A stretch of DNA of 64,000 nt from Ricinus communis (taxonomy: Eukaryota > Streptophyta > Magnoliopsida > Malpighiales > Euphorbiaceae). Of the stretch, positions 15,489 to 28,851 are shown piece after piece. The DNA is taken from NCBI RefSeq assembly GCF_019578655.1, contig NC_063259.1, forward strand, positions 28,693,277-28,757,276. Reading direction: 5' to 3'. Position numbers and translations under genes: made by a program. The notes beneath the pieces are model-generated. The model searched no databases. It was not told the origin of the DNA and saw only the letters and a list, made by a program, of their open reading frames with translations. Each line of letters begins with the position of its first letter. The stretch's first letter is position 1.

Positions 15489-16818
15489 TTACGGTTCATC
15501 CAGAAATTTACAAAAATTGTATGTTTTATTACCAATCTTACACTCAATGCCCCTACATTTACAAGTAAATATACGTTTCTGTACTAAACCCGCAATGCTT
15601 GATTTCTTTATTTCTTCTTCAACGACTCTCTTTAAGGAATCGCTGATGTCACCCAGGGCCCAAGCCAAGGATATATGAGGGCGTGGATCCTATGACAGTA
15701 GTGTAATTTGAGAGTTAATATAAACACATGCCCACGAAATTGCTACCCTTAAATGAAAAGAATTGGCAGGAGACCGCAAGTACTGATATCCTCACCTTAT
15801 AAAATTCAGGAAGATTATGAAGCTTATACACCTGATTGACTGATTCAATTTGTTTAGTGATCTGAAGCAATTGAGATCAGAATAAACAATCGCTCATACA
15901 GAGAAAACAACTTGAGCAATGCAAGCTAACATAAAAATTTATCCAGCATACCTCAGCTAATCCTCCGTTCACAACTTCCAACGATAGAAAAGAGCGAGTC
16001 TTATCATCATTAACAAAAACCTCCCACTTGCTAAAGTCAATCCAATATCTGCTTTGGAAAACAATTATGTGTCAGATTGATGTCATTGTTTTCAAGAAAT
16101 TAACTAAACTCACACAGGAATTATAAAACTAACCGATTTTTAAATTGAAGGCGTTGGCGAAGCATTGAAACAACAGAATCAATCTGATGAACTCGTATGG
16201 GGACAGTTCTACCCAAGCTAATGTGAAACTCTCTTCCTAATGCAACATGTTCAAGCTTTTGATCATCTTTACATAAGATGTCAAGTGGAATGTCCACGTC
16301 AACAACATGAAGACCAGGTACAAGAGATGATATCTTCTTCAGAAAGGAGAGAATTTCTTTCTTTGACGCTGGCGGTATATAAACTGGAAAGCATATAATA
16401 GTTAAACACTGCTCTTAAGTTTTTTGAACATACATCATAACCAGTAGAAGAAGAACCTGGAATGTACACGTGTAAAGCATAGTTGCCTTCAACATGAGCG
16501 AAGCTTCTCATTCGACTTGGCTGTCCGGCTTGAAAGTAATCTATAGCACCATTCAGTTTGAAAAATCGTTGATCATTTGGTGAGCACAACGTATGCATAT
16601 ATAAATTAAAAAAGCATGACGAATAAGATTTAACTGAGTTTGTTGATACCTATAGAATTAGGAGGGATGAGAAGTGATACAGGAGGAGGTGGCAAAGGTG
16701 TGATCTCCGGTTTCGTATTTGAAATTGTAGTTATTGATGCTGCTGTTGCTGTTGGAAGAGCAGTATCTGAGTCCGAATCTGACGATGCATCTCCATATGA
16801 AGCTATCAGAGCTTCCAT
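15489..16818 (-). CDS. USB1: U6 snRNA phosphodiesterase USB1, 6 exons, 288 aa
   Basis: Exons, 5' to 3' on the minus strand: 16818-16650, 16540-16457, 16383-16134, 16048-15952, 15861-15796, 15689-15489. USB1 is a 2H-phosphoesterase that trims and caps the 3' end of U6 spliceosomal RNA in the nucleus. Both catalytic HxS motifs are present: HISLGRT with His138/Ser140 and RPHISLAW with His227/Ser229. The Ser/Asp- and Pro-rich N-terminus (1-56) leads into the conserved RSFAHVEGNYALHVYIP block. All introns are GT-AG and the frame is unbroken, so the gene looks functional. It is divergent from the SRS2-like helicase, with 270 bp between the start codons. Confidence 0.92.
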
Positions 16819-17088
16819 TCTTCCTCTCCTGCGCGCTTATGGCGAGCAAGGAAGAGTGGAAGGGCATGTCGACTTAATTAATTTAAGGCGTTAGTACCAA
16901 ACGACGCCGTTTGGGATCTGGCTCAAGTCCACAATCTTATAACGGGACGGCCCATTTATTTCAAAGTTTAAAGTGGTGCGAGTTCTTGAGAGGGAAACAG
17001 AGGAACGAAAAAACACACTCTGCTGTCTTCGCCTATAGTTTTGCGCCTTGTAGAGTTCTCTCCATTGGTAGCTAAAACAAACTTATAG
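16819..17088. promoter_or_regulatory. Short bidirectional promoter, USB1 / SRS2
   Basis: Only 270 bp separate the two divergent start codons. Within it lie an imperfect palindrome, CCAAACGACGCCGTTTGG (16897-16914), with 7-bp arms, and GGCCCA (16949-16954), the reverse of a site II element (TGGGCC) common in promoters of housekeeping and growth genes. No TATA box is evident. Shared regulation is inferred from spacing. Confidence 0.55.
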
Positions 17089-20000
17089 ATGTCAAAGGAG
17101 AATAGCAAAATCATGACGCCGGAGCAAAGGGCTCGCATCTCACAGAACTTCAAAGCCGCCAAGGCACTTCTTTCTCGCAAACGGCCTCTTGATTCCTCCT
17201 CCTCCTCCTCCTCCAAGTAAGGCTTTTCCTTTCTTTTTTTTGCTTTATTTTCCTACTTCTTGAAATTAATTGGTGAACCTAATTGCCTAAAATAAAGGCA
17301 AACGATGTATTTTGCATTTCTAAGAAATATTTGCATTTTGATTTCATTTCTAGGGATGCCGAATCGCCATTTACTAATGTTAAAAGAGTTCCTCTCATGG
17401 AAATGCAAACGAATACGCCATCGTCGTTTCGTGCAAATGGAATCAAATCAAATGATATTTCTTGTTCAAGGCTAACTAGTGTTTCTTTGGGAAATGAATG
17501 TTGTTTAGATTCTGTTATCACTCCTATAAAACAGCACCCAGAGTGTTGGGGTTTAAGTGATAACTTATCTACACCTACTCTTCTAGATGATGACTTTGAT
17601 GAATCTATTCTGAAAGAGATTGATGCTATATGTGATCAGAGTTCTGCTGCAAAAGTTGAAACTCAGAGGTTTAATAGCAGCAGCTTTTCTGTGGATAAAA
17701 GTGAGGAAAATACTAGTGATTTTACTACTTTACTTTCTATTGCTGCAAGTGAGGATATAAGAACGCAAGGTACTTTGGAACCTAGATTGGAGGATAAAGA
17801 TACTTCCCAGACAGTAAAGCATGGAAATATGCCTGAAGAATACTCCAAATACTTGCAGTCTTTAAATAATAGGCAACGGGAAGCAGCTTGTACTCATATT
17901 TCCATCCCTTTGATGATAGTTGCTGGTCCAGGAAGTGGCAAGGTCTTAACTCCCCCTATCCATCTCCAACATGCACTTTCACCCACAAGCACATGGAATT
18001 ACAAATTCTTATCTCTTAGCAAATCCAATTGGTTCTCCATTTAATGAGCTGAATTTTCTGTTTCTGATGCTAGACGTCCACTATTGTTGGGCGAGTTCTG
18101 AAGCTGCTTAGTGAGGTATTGCCCATTTTTAGCTTCATATCATCTTCCCATCATTCATATCCTGATATCCTTGCTTTTCTTTTTCCAATCTGTTCTTTCA
18201 ATAATAATCCCTCTTTTCCTTCTTTCCCTGTATGCCGGTACCTTGTCTATATATGGGTTCATTGTGTTTGCTAGATGTTAATACTTTTATTTGCTTCTTT
18301 ATTATTCTGCTTACTTATTGTTCTTTTCTTCTATATATATTGAATCATAATCAGGGTATCGGTCCAACAAACATTCTTGCAATGACTTTCACCACTTCAG
18401 CAGCTTCTGAGATGCGAGATCGCATTGGAGGCGTGGCTGGGAAGGCAATAGCTAAAGAACTTACAATCAGCACGTTCCATTCATTTTCTTTGCAACTTTG
18501 TCGTTCACATGCAGAGAAGTATGCAAATTATTGGGCTGTCTGTAAATACTTAAATGTTTATTGCCCATTCTATTCCTTTGCCAATGGAGTGAAAATCAGT
18601 TGGTTTTGCCACTTTCACAAGCTGTAGGGTTCATCTTAACACTTGCAAAAATAACCGATCACTTAATAGTTTTTAACATGTCAGGAACTTATCATTTTTC
18701 TGTATTGCAATTGGGGGTTTTTGGCTGTTTTGTGCATTGTGGTTTCAGCTCCCTAGAATTCTTCTAAAACCATGAAAATCTGTGGCTCATGTTACAGGTT
18801 AGAGCGCACATCAGAGTTCTTGATATATGGGCATGGGCACCAGAGAAGAGCAATTATTGAGGCTGTGCGCCTATTAGAAAAGGAAAAGACTGATGTACAA
18901 AGTCTTCATGCCTGCAAACCTGCTGAAGCTTTGAATGGGATAATGTCTCCAGAATATTTCAAAGAAAAGTCAAAGAAATGGCAAAAGTTTGTGACTCAGG
19001 TGAGTATGCCATAATTCGATCGAGATATATTACTATTGGTGTGGTTTCATATCTTGTAGATGTGTTGATGCCGTCCCGTTTCTGATACGACGTAGTTCAT
19101 GATTTTTATTTTACAACCAATATGGTGGATAAGAGTGTTGTTTTTCTTGTTGCATGAGCACATAATATCTGGAGCCTCATTTACTGGTGTGCTCTATTTC
19201 AGGCTAAAGCTTCAGGAAAGACACCTGCGGATTACCAGAAAATGGGTGATGAGATAGGAGTAAGCTGATAATTTTTTGGTTCTGATGACATTTTGGTGGT
19301 CTTGCTTCACTAAATTTGATTCTTCTACTGGGCACCTAATCAGGCTTCAATACTTAGGAACTACAACGACATATTGAAATCTTGTAATGCGCTGGACTAC
19401 CACGATTTAATCAGCTGTTCTGTGAAGTTGCTTACTGATTATCCTGATGGTCAATATTATCCAAGTATCTTTAATCAATTCATGCCACTTCTCATGTTTA
19501 TAAATAGTTAACAACTGTCATGTTATCGAATTCAGTATTCAAGGAGTGTCAGGATTCATGGAAGGCAATTGTGGTAGATGAGTTTCAGGACACAAGCGGC
19601 ATGCAATACCGTCTTCTAAGACTTCTTGCATCTCATAATCACATAACTATTGTTGGTGATGATGATCAGGTCTACTTGAGCCCTAAAATGCAGAAAGTTC
19701 ACTTCTATTAGGTTCCTTTGCTGGTCTAGGTTCATACTTATTGACTTTGTTATTTATTAGTTTAAGGTCACATGCACATTGTTTTGCAGTCCATTTTCAG
19801 TTTCAATGGAGCTGACATATCGGGGTTTGATTCATTTCGTCTAGACTTTCCAAATTACAGAGAGGTATGCCCTGTCCTCTGGCTATTACAGTTATACTTT
19901 CTTTGGCTGTTTCCTTAATGATGTAACAAAGCAGTACATCCGCTATTTCACCATTATTCTTATGAATTGTGTATAATATTGGAGGTTTCTATACCATGCT

Positions 20001-23000
20001 TTAGATTAGACTCAACAAAAACTATCGATCCACGCGTCATATTGTTGAGGCTGCATCTTCTCTTATCCAAAATAATATGAAAAGATGCCGGTTTAAGGAT
20101 GTTGTTACTGATAATTCTTCTGGATCTAAGGTATTTTCATGCCACCCAAGTAATTTTTAATCTGTTTTTTCCCTCTTTTCTTTTTACTGCTTTTAATGAT
20201 TCAAACTTCTGCATGTGGCCCAAAATTTCCAGATAACCATCAAGGAATGCCAGACTGAGCATGCACAATGCTCTTTTGTTCTTGACAAGATTTTGGAAAT
20301 GGCATCTGATGGATCACCTGCAAAACAGAATTATGGCAATATTGCCATACTTTACCGGAGGCAGGTTGAGTTCACTATCCAAATTTTTAAGTGCACCAGA
20401 AACTTATTGGTCATCTGCAAAGCCATCACTATTATGTTCTTTATACAATAGGTGTCAGGAAAGCTCTTCCAAGTAGCATTTCGTGACAGAAAGATGCCAT
20501 TTAATGTTCATGGTGTGGCCTTCTACAGGAAAAAGGTTGCTTGCACCTATTAAATTGCTCGATTTTTTATCACCTTCTGCACTAGTTATGAATGTTTGCT
20601 TATGTTGTTTCTCCAAACTGCAAAAAGTATTCAGTTTGATTTTCTTGTGAAAGAAGGGTAAGTTTTGAACTTACTTTTTCCTCTAATATTGACACTAATT
20701 GTCATCTCATCAATGTTACTAAATGAGTTGAAACTTTATTCACCTTCCTAAATGTAAAGGAAATTGTCATCAACATGTTCGGATAAAATACTGAGCTGAT
20801 TTAGATTGTAAGTGTGATTCTTTTTGCAATTAAGAATCTCAGTTATTGCTGGGCTTGGAGAACAAGAAGAGTATTATGTTTTGTTAGTTTCAATTACTTT
20901 TGTATATTGTTTAAAGTTTACAAATGGAGCAGTTCATCAAACTTGCATGACTGCTAGAAAGAGGTAGCTTTATATTGCGGTGTTAAGGTAGTTTCCCTTG
21001 CGAACTCACTCCCTGAGCTGCTGCAATGATTCACTTTACCTATCATTCCTAGGGCATAAAGCAGCAGGTTAAAAGTTCCAGTAATTAATTTAATTTCTTA
21101 TGACTAAACTTGCACAGCTTTGCAACAGTTCCATGAATCTTAGCACCATTCATTGGCCAATTCTGATACAATTTGCTGTTTTTCTATAATTTATTTAAGA
21201 ACATTTGCAAGTATAGTGAGGATGACTAATGGCCTAGAAGACATGGATAGGGAGAATGCAAATTAATTCTTATTTATTCCACAGTGCAAAAACACTTGTA
21301 ATAATGCATCCAACACATAATTCTATGTGTATATGGTAGTTTTAACATGCATGTCAAGAAGATTATTTAAGTTATCAGCCATTTACTGTGCATTTCTTTG
21401 TTACAGGTGGTTAAAGCCATTATTGCCATGCTTAGAACAGCGTTGCCTAAATGCGATGATGGTCCATATCGTCAAGCTTTCAAAGCGTTGCTTCCATTTG
21501 AGAAGGATGAAAAGAAGAGAGTATGTTTCATTCTCTTTTTCTTCTCTGATGTTTCTGTGGCCTGACATGTTAGTTTATATAAGGCTATTTTACTACAATC
21601 CCTCTGCTTCTGTCTTTGCAGGTTGTTGACCATGTTGAGAAAATCTTAACCATTAGAAAGTGCAGCTTCATATCTGCTGCAAAAGACATCTTTAGTGCAA
21701 AGATTTCTGGCACCTTTAAAAGGTCTTTTTACCGAATTTTTTGGAAGAACAGAGAGTATAGCGAACAAATTAAGTTGCCCTTTATAATTTTACCATTATG
21801 CTTTATGTCTTTGGTGCAACAACAGAGAGTATTTGCCACTTCTTTTACATCAGGTTGTTTACTACTAAGAAGTATGATATTGATTATAATCTTTTAGCTG
21901 TAACATTTTCGGAGTGCATTACTATGATATTGTCATTGTATGTGTGAAACATCGTGACGGTAATGTTACATTAACATTATATGCTATTGCAAGTTGAGCA
22001 TGAGAAATCTCTCTCCTGATGGTTTTCCTTTACTCTTACCTCTTGTTCATACATAGGAGTCAACTCAACCAGGGACGCAAGGTACTGTTGACACTTGAGA
22101 TGATATTGAAACTTGTTCACAGGGTAAACTTATAAGTACTTGTAAAATTATTGATCCTCTTTTGTGATTTGAAGCATTTGACTATATATTACTACAAATC
22201 ACTAGTGTTTTCATAAAATGCTGCACTAAGAAAGTGAACTAATTATTGTTTTGCCCTCATTTTATCAAGCTGTTTGATATTATTTTGTTGCTAGACTCGA
22301 ACTATTAGTATAAAGAAATTTCTACATGTGTGGGTTTGACTGTCATTTTTACTGGAATTGATTTCATCAAAATAATGTAGATGAGTTCCTCTAATTGATC
22401 AATGTTTTCAGGAACAATCAATTTCAGCTGTCATTACGTCAGTGGCAAATATGGTACCTCAGGTTTGTTCATTCCACTTGTTTCCTATGTCAGTTTCTTT
22501 GCGAGTCTATAGCTTCACAAGTAGTTTTTGATGGAGTTAATTGAATGTCAGTGCTGCTATAGGAACTAACTTGGTTTATGCCAGAAAACTGTAACAAGCA
22601 TGTGACATCTCTCTGGTTTTCTTGTTCGTCATGTACATTGATATGTAGATTTATTGCTAATATCTTATAACTTTATTTTCAGCAATACCTTCTTGAGCAG
22701 CGGGCAGTGGTTGATGTTGATGGTGGGAAATTGTTGAATGAAGACAATGACCTCAGATCTGTAAGTCTTTTGTGCTCATGCAGTTAGCCAACTACAAAAG
22801 TATGTCTTGTATGTTATTACATACAATTAAAGAGTTAATTTAAGGATTCTAACCAAACAATTTACTGCTGAAATATAAATTGTTTTAAAGAACCATTCAC
22901 ATGAAAACTTGTTAATGCGATTTAGAAAATATGTGAAATTTAAATTTTTCAGTTCTCCGAGTAAATTTGTAGTCTTAGCAAATGAAAGTCTATTGTGTGT

Positions 23001-26000
23001 TTTGACATGCAGTTGGCACTTGTTTAATTGCCTTGCAGGTGCTTCAATACTTACTGGATGATGTCTCTGATTTTTTGTCGATGCAATGTGCTATAAAGGA
23101 TGTTGGAGCTGTTAGAGAGGAAGAGAGAGGCTGCATTACCACACTAAAAGATTTTATTGACTACATAACAGAACGTGAGAAAGAAAATTTCCGTTCTTGG
23201 AGACATGAAAATGAAAATTCTGTTACCTTGACTACCATTCATCAGGTTTGTCCCCATTCAATTTGTCTCAATCATATTAATGTCTACATCGAGTTCTCTA
23301 ATTTTGTCACCTCAAGTTTCCTTTATCTTGTTCTATTTCCTCATACAGTCAAAAGGCTTGGAGTGGGACATTGTTTTCATAATAAAGGTACTCAGCTGCA
23401 TTCACTCACTATTTCTGAATGACCTATTTATCGAAAAAATTGACATTGTTTTTTCTCCTATAGTATGATCTATTCTCTAGCATTGGCCTGTTATCGTAGA
23501 TAACAAAGGTGAATATACAATTGTATTCCGATGATGCCATGTAAAGTTAATCATTATAAATTTCTTATCTCAAGCAAGTGGTTTTTCCCTCCATATTCAT
23601 AATACAGCACATTCATGTTTGGACTAAATGCAGGCAAATGAATCCGAGATTCCTTTGTTGCATGAGTTCAATGGTATTACAAAAGAAAATGGGACCTCAA
23701 TTGAAGTAAGCTTTTGTGCACTGAGAAATCTTTTAGGTGCATTTTGGTGCTCAACTAACCATCTTCCTTCTGAAATTTTAGGAGGAAAGACGTCTTTTAT
23801 ATGTGGCAATGACTCGTGCTCGAAAGAAACTATTCATTCTATATTACACATTGGATTCAAATTGGCAGGTTTTGATCTTTAAACTATGTGTACTACATGT
23901 TCTGTTGTCACTTTTAATTAACAAAGAAAGTCTGTTCAGATGCTTCAACCATCACGATTTCTCAAGGAGATTCCAGATCATCTTCGAGAGATTCAGGTGC
24001 ACGTTCTGCTTGTATAAAGTCGCGACTTGGCTGAATGATTATCCAGTTTATTGTTTATAGAAACTTGCAGCTTTTGTCCAATCTTCATATAGGAAAATAC
24101 AATGTTGTTTGCCACCTAATTTTTTGGAAAACAAAAGGCATTATTGATTCACTTTAGATTCATTAAATGCTAAAAGAAATTTAAAAAAATGTTCAAACAA
24201 ATGAATTGGTAATTTTAGTACCTGTAATTTATGGACGTAACTGAGTGTATAGAATAACCAACTGGATTCAATGCCATTTCAAATCAGCATTTATTGTGAA
24301 TTCTATATTCAATCACTTAACATGAGTAGCAATTAGCAGAGGCTCAAGCACCTTCAGTATTTCTCTGTGAGAATGTCTAAAATATAGAATTTCAGATACA
24401 TGCCTCATGATGCAGATTAAAATATGATTCTCCATATTCCCCCTCACCCTTGAATTGAAAAGGCTGCTCATATATCTTGTTAAAATAATGCTTTTATAAA
24501 TTAGGAGGGGAGAGAGAGTCCTTTCAAATAGCATTGGTTCAATTGCTACTGTTAAGTATTTGATGACTGTTGATTTGTAAGGATCTGAGACCATAATGAT
24601 AAATAATTCAAGAAAAAGTGCCTCCATGAGCTCACATAAGAAATTTAAGTTTCGTACTCATTTTTTTAGGTTCGTACTCCTAAATGTTTGTATATTGTTT
24701 GTCATGCTTCTCACTTCTCCGATATCTGGGTCTATGGATGACAGGCTGAAGTATGTCTACGAGATTTACAAACAGAACCTCAAGATATCTCAAAAGGAAC
24801 TGTCAACTCTACCACTAGTCTGCCTGGAGAAAAGCAACCTTCTGAAGTGCATAGGGATCCTATCGATTTTCTTGAAATTCAAAACAATAATGACTTAAAG
24901 GAATCAAAAGACCCAGTAGATGTATGCAATGGAAATAGTTTCTTGAAAAGGTTTTTTCCTAATCATGATGGTCTTTGAAGCTGTCATATTCTTGTAGTAG
25001 CAGTAGCTGGAAGATACTGATGGCATGGAATGAGCTTGTGATTTTTGGTTTTCCAATTGCCATCCTTAATCTCCCTTTCGCTATCTCCCCTTTCCCCCTT
25101 TCCAGCCAACCAATAGAGCCAGACACTTAACTAAATCCGCATGCAAAAGAAATGTGGTTCCCTCTTTCTTTTATAGCTTATAGCAGAAGTCAGAGTATGC
25201 AAGTCTAGTTGCCACTCGAACTTTACGATATTTTTAATTTGTAATTTAGGTTAGGGTCCTCGCCGCCTAACCTTTGTCTGTTTCCTATATCACTGTTTTG
25301 CAGATTTGCTGTGGTGGACAGATCAGTTGTTTCCCACTTATTCCATCAATGGGCTAAGAAGCAAGCATTCCAGAATCCTAAGAGATTGCTTGACAAGGTG
25401 ACATATTGGTCCTCTTCAGTAATGCTTTGCCAGCTCTAGATAGTATTTCCTGCTTTGTGTTTATGTACATGACTTCCTGTACATGTACGTCCATTTTATG
25501 CGTTGTAGTTTTTATCAGCATTCCATCTCTTATCCTATTCTAATGTACAGGTTGGCTTTGTTATTGATGAACGTCTGAGAATTAAGAAAAACAAACACAA
25601 GGTCATAAACCTACCCATTCATATTCTAATTTAGTTTCTTATCCATATTCTTTTAAAATTTGAAATATTGGCTGTAGTTTTGTTTCAATATCTTAAAAAA
25701 TTTTAGCAAAAAAAGGCATCTCTTCATAAATTCACTTGTACATGCAAAAGCAATGAGTCACTACCAGATTGAGAACTTAGTTGTTGAGTTAACAGGAAAC
25801 TGTATGGGTTCTTACTCCTTGTACTTGCAGTTTAAAATGATTAATTGGTAGCTATTGCTGCATTTAACAAAGGTGCCTAGGATTCTTAGACCACCTACCC
25901 CACAGCCAACTTTGGGGCTTTTCACAACCGCATTTTTCTGTCTTTCTGAAGTTTCTATCTATAATTTGTCCAGTTTTTGGTCATAAATGTATGTAATATA

Positions 26001-27597
26001 TGGAGAAAGGAAAGGGAAAGGAGTCGAAGAAACTAAGGAAACTCAGTCCATTGCTAGAAACTAAGGCGTGCAATTTAGGAAACTTGTTCTATGCTATTCT
26101 TTTGGTCCAGCGTAGCATTTCAAGTAATTGAGGGGTTCTGACTTCTTAGAAGAGAACGAAATACAATGAGGTTCTGCAAACGACACCAAGTTGTGATGAC
26201 AGAAACTTTATTTCAGATTTTGCCATTGGCAACTTTTAGTTCTATATATGTTTTTCTCCAGTAGTCATAAACTCTTTTTCACCATTCTATGTTTCTTCCA
26301 GTGAAACCTTTATTTTGATGTTAAGAGTTGTGGCGACAAAAAATTGTTATGGAGACAATTTATGAAATTAAGTTGGACTCTGCTTTCAATATTCGTGTGT
26401 TCTTGAAGTTGAATAGAAAATACCCATCAGATTCTCTCCATTAACAGAACTTCTAAAACCTGCAGAAATGTTTACATGTAAATGCACTTGCATACATTTT
26501 TGTGCATAGCTGCATGATATATCTAGTAATACTAACTGATCCAACATAAATTTCTCAGGATGTTTTGCGTGCATTGAAGGCCTGCTTAAGCTGTGATGAA
26601 GCATTTCAATATGCAGAATATGTAAGCATATTGCCATTTTCGAAATCACTAATGGCAACTAGTGCATATGACTGACAAAATCAACATACTTTATGGTTGA
26701 TTTTCGGAAAAGAAACCCCTTTTGTTCTGATAAAGAATAGTTTGATTTCCATGCTGTTAGATCTTCCATTCCAATAATATGTTTGCACAAGTTTTGTTCA
26801 CTTTGTTATTTCTGTCTGATAGGCACTGAGATGGGAGCAAATTCCTGCTGATGAACGCGCCCATATGATGCGGGAGAAACAGGTCTGTTTTCAGCTTATG
26901 TCTGCCTTAAATCAATTAAAGCAATCTGTATGAGGTGCCAAAATTCTAAAAAACCATAATATGCCGGTGAGAAAGTCAATGCACCTCTAAGATACTGAGG
27001 CTAACTGAAGGCTGAGTAATACTTTGGAAAGCAGAACAGTAGTAAATTAAGGATTTGAAAATTTTATCCAGGGTGGATTGCCATCTTATTTTGGAGCTTT
27101 GGAATAAACCGATAAAAGTAACTTTGCCAGATAAACCAAATTCTGCCATGTAGCCATTTTTGCTGAAATAAATAATCTCTTGCCAGTTTCTCTGTCAGTA
27201 ACCAATTTTTCTGTCTTCAATAGAGTTAATTCAATTTGATCCGTCATGCCTCATCTTGTATAGACTGCCTTGTCAATTCAAGTGCGAATTTACTGTGCTT
27301 ATCGTTGATAGAAAATTGAGGTATTATCTTTCTTATCCAGGAGTACTTCCAGAAAGTAAGGATCGAGAATTCAATGAGCACATCTGCGCCAACACCAAAA
27401 CAGGTATTTACAATTAATTGCATGAACAAATTAGTTGAATGTATGAGGACTCATCTTTGTGTTTATGTTACTTTCTTAGCTAACTATTCAAAATAAAAAT
27501 GACACAGATTGGCTACTTGCAAAATTTGGGATGCACTGTTGTTCCCACATCACGTCTCCATGCCTCCCGTTTGATTGAGCAATATAAATCTCTGTGA
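17089..27597 (+). CDS. SRS2: UvrD/REP-type DNA helicase, SRS2-like, 29 exons, 1112 aa
   Basis: Exons: 17089-17216, 17354-17942, 18074-18115, 18355-18518, 18798-18999, 19203-19259, 19344-19449, 19536-19669, 19790-19864, 20005-20130, 20233-20364, 20452-20535, 21407-21520, 21622-21722, 22057-22123, 22412-22462, 22683-22760, 23039-23245, 23349-23387, 23634-23705, 23782-23868, 23940-23996, 24745-24950, 25304-25397, 25551-25601, 26559-26621, 26823-26882, 27341-27403, 27508-27597. Superfamily 1 helicase motifs appear in order: Walker A GPGSGKT (234-240, split by intron 2), [22 protein letters not shown] (444-448), [34 protein letters not shown] (about 814-826) and VAMTRARKK (864-872). The family is 3'-5' translocases that unwind recombination intermediates; nuclear location is inferred. 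A (TCC)7 run encodes polyserine at 36-42. Total length is close to the plant SRS2 homologue. Confidence 0.93.
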
Positions 27598-28851
27598 CTC
27601 CGGTTATCAATTGCTCATTGTTGGCAGCTGCCCGTATATGATGGTAAATGTACATTGCAATACACATAAATATTGATATGATAATTTAACAAAGAAGTTA
27701 TTCAATGAGTTGTCGTGATCATTTGCAAGTCGCTGTGTTTCTGTAAAATTTAATTCAATATGCTAGCGGAATGACTGCTTATGAAATTTAATTGTGGATG
27801 CCTAGAAAGTTCAGGTCTTTCCTTTCCGTGGAATTTGCAGACACCTAGTAAAACAAGGCGTCTTCTATCAGAATAACACAAGCAATACCAAAAGCATAGT
27901 TGGAGAATCTTAGGCTTGCTCTTAATTCTTTCACAAAGAGAATCTAATTACGTACTCAATTCAAACAAATTGAAATCCCTAATCATAGTACTATCATACT
28001 ATGACAGGAACCTAATTTCTTTTTTTTCCTTTTTTTAACTGGAACCTAATTTATGCTTTCATAAATCAGGCCTTCAATTCAGTAAAATTTTCAGCACGTC
28101 TTTTCAACATACTGCGACTTGAAAGCCGTACATAAAAAATATCACAAGCTTTTAATTCAAAGTATACGTGGAATGCTGCTAGTCCATAAACCCATTTTGC
28201 GATGCCAAGATACTCGAGGATAATGGTTAAGCCATCTTGCTTATCCAAGTAAGTGCAGACATTGACATCTCTGTTGTTATTACAGAGTCACCCCGTTGAA
28301 ACCCCACCCATTAAAACCCTTAGGACATTATGTCACCGTCATAATTACACAAATGGAAAAGGACGCTTTATCTTCATTGTTACAAGTAGATATATAGAAG
28401 AAAAGAATAAATTAAAAAAAGAAAAGAAAACAAGTCTTGCGCTGTTCCAAATTTATAATCAATAGCATAACAAGGAGAGACTTAGTTTTGATAATATTTC
28501 AGTGCACGCCCGCCTACACTCCTTTGTATTAGTTTCTATCACCACATCCAAATGGCTGCACACTTGCTTGCGTGCATGGTAAGTACGTGAGGACTGAATG
28601 TGAATGATATCCTCTTGAGTTTTTATAACATGACAATAAAAACAACAAACATCCTATAATTTGTACAATATAGTTTCTTGGCATCGGATGCACACAAAAT
28701 TCTTCAGCCATTGGTGCACAAGGAGTTCAGTTTTTATCCAGTAGGAATCTGACACAGAGTAAAAGGAATCATACACATCTGTCAACGGGTCAATCCATTG
28801 GCCAAGCTAACCTGCTATGCCACTCCAAACGAGGGAGTTGAGAATATGCGT
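27598..28851. other. Convergent spacer, SRS2 / ORANGE
   Basis: 3' UTRs of the two converging genes. No repeat or RNA gene was recognised. Confidence 0.45.
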
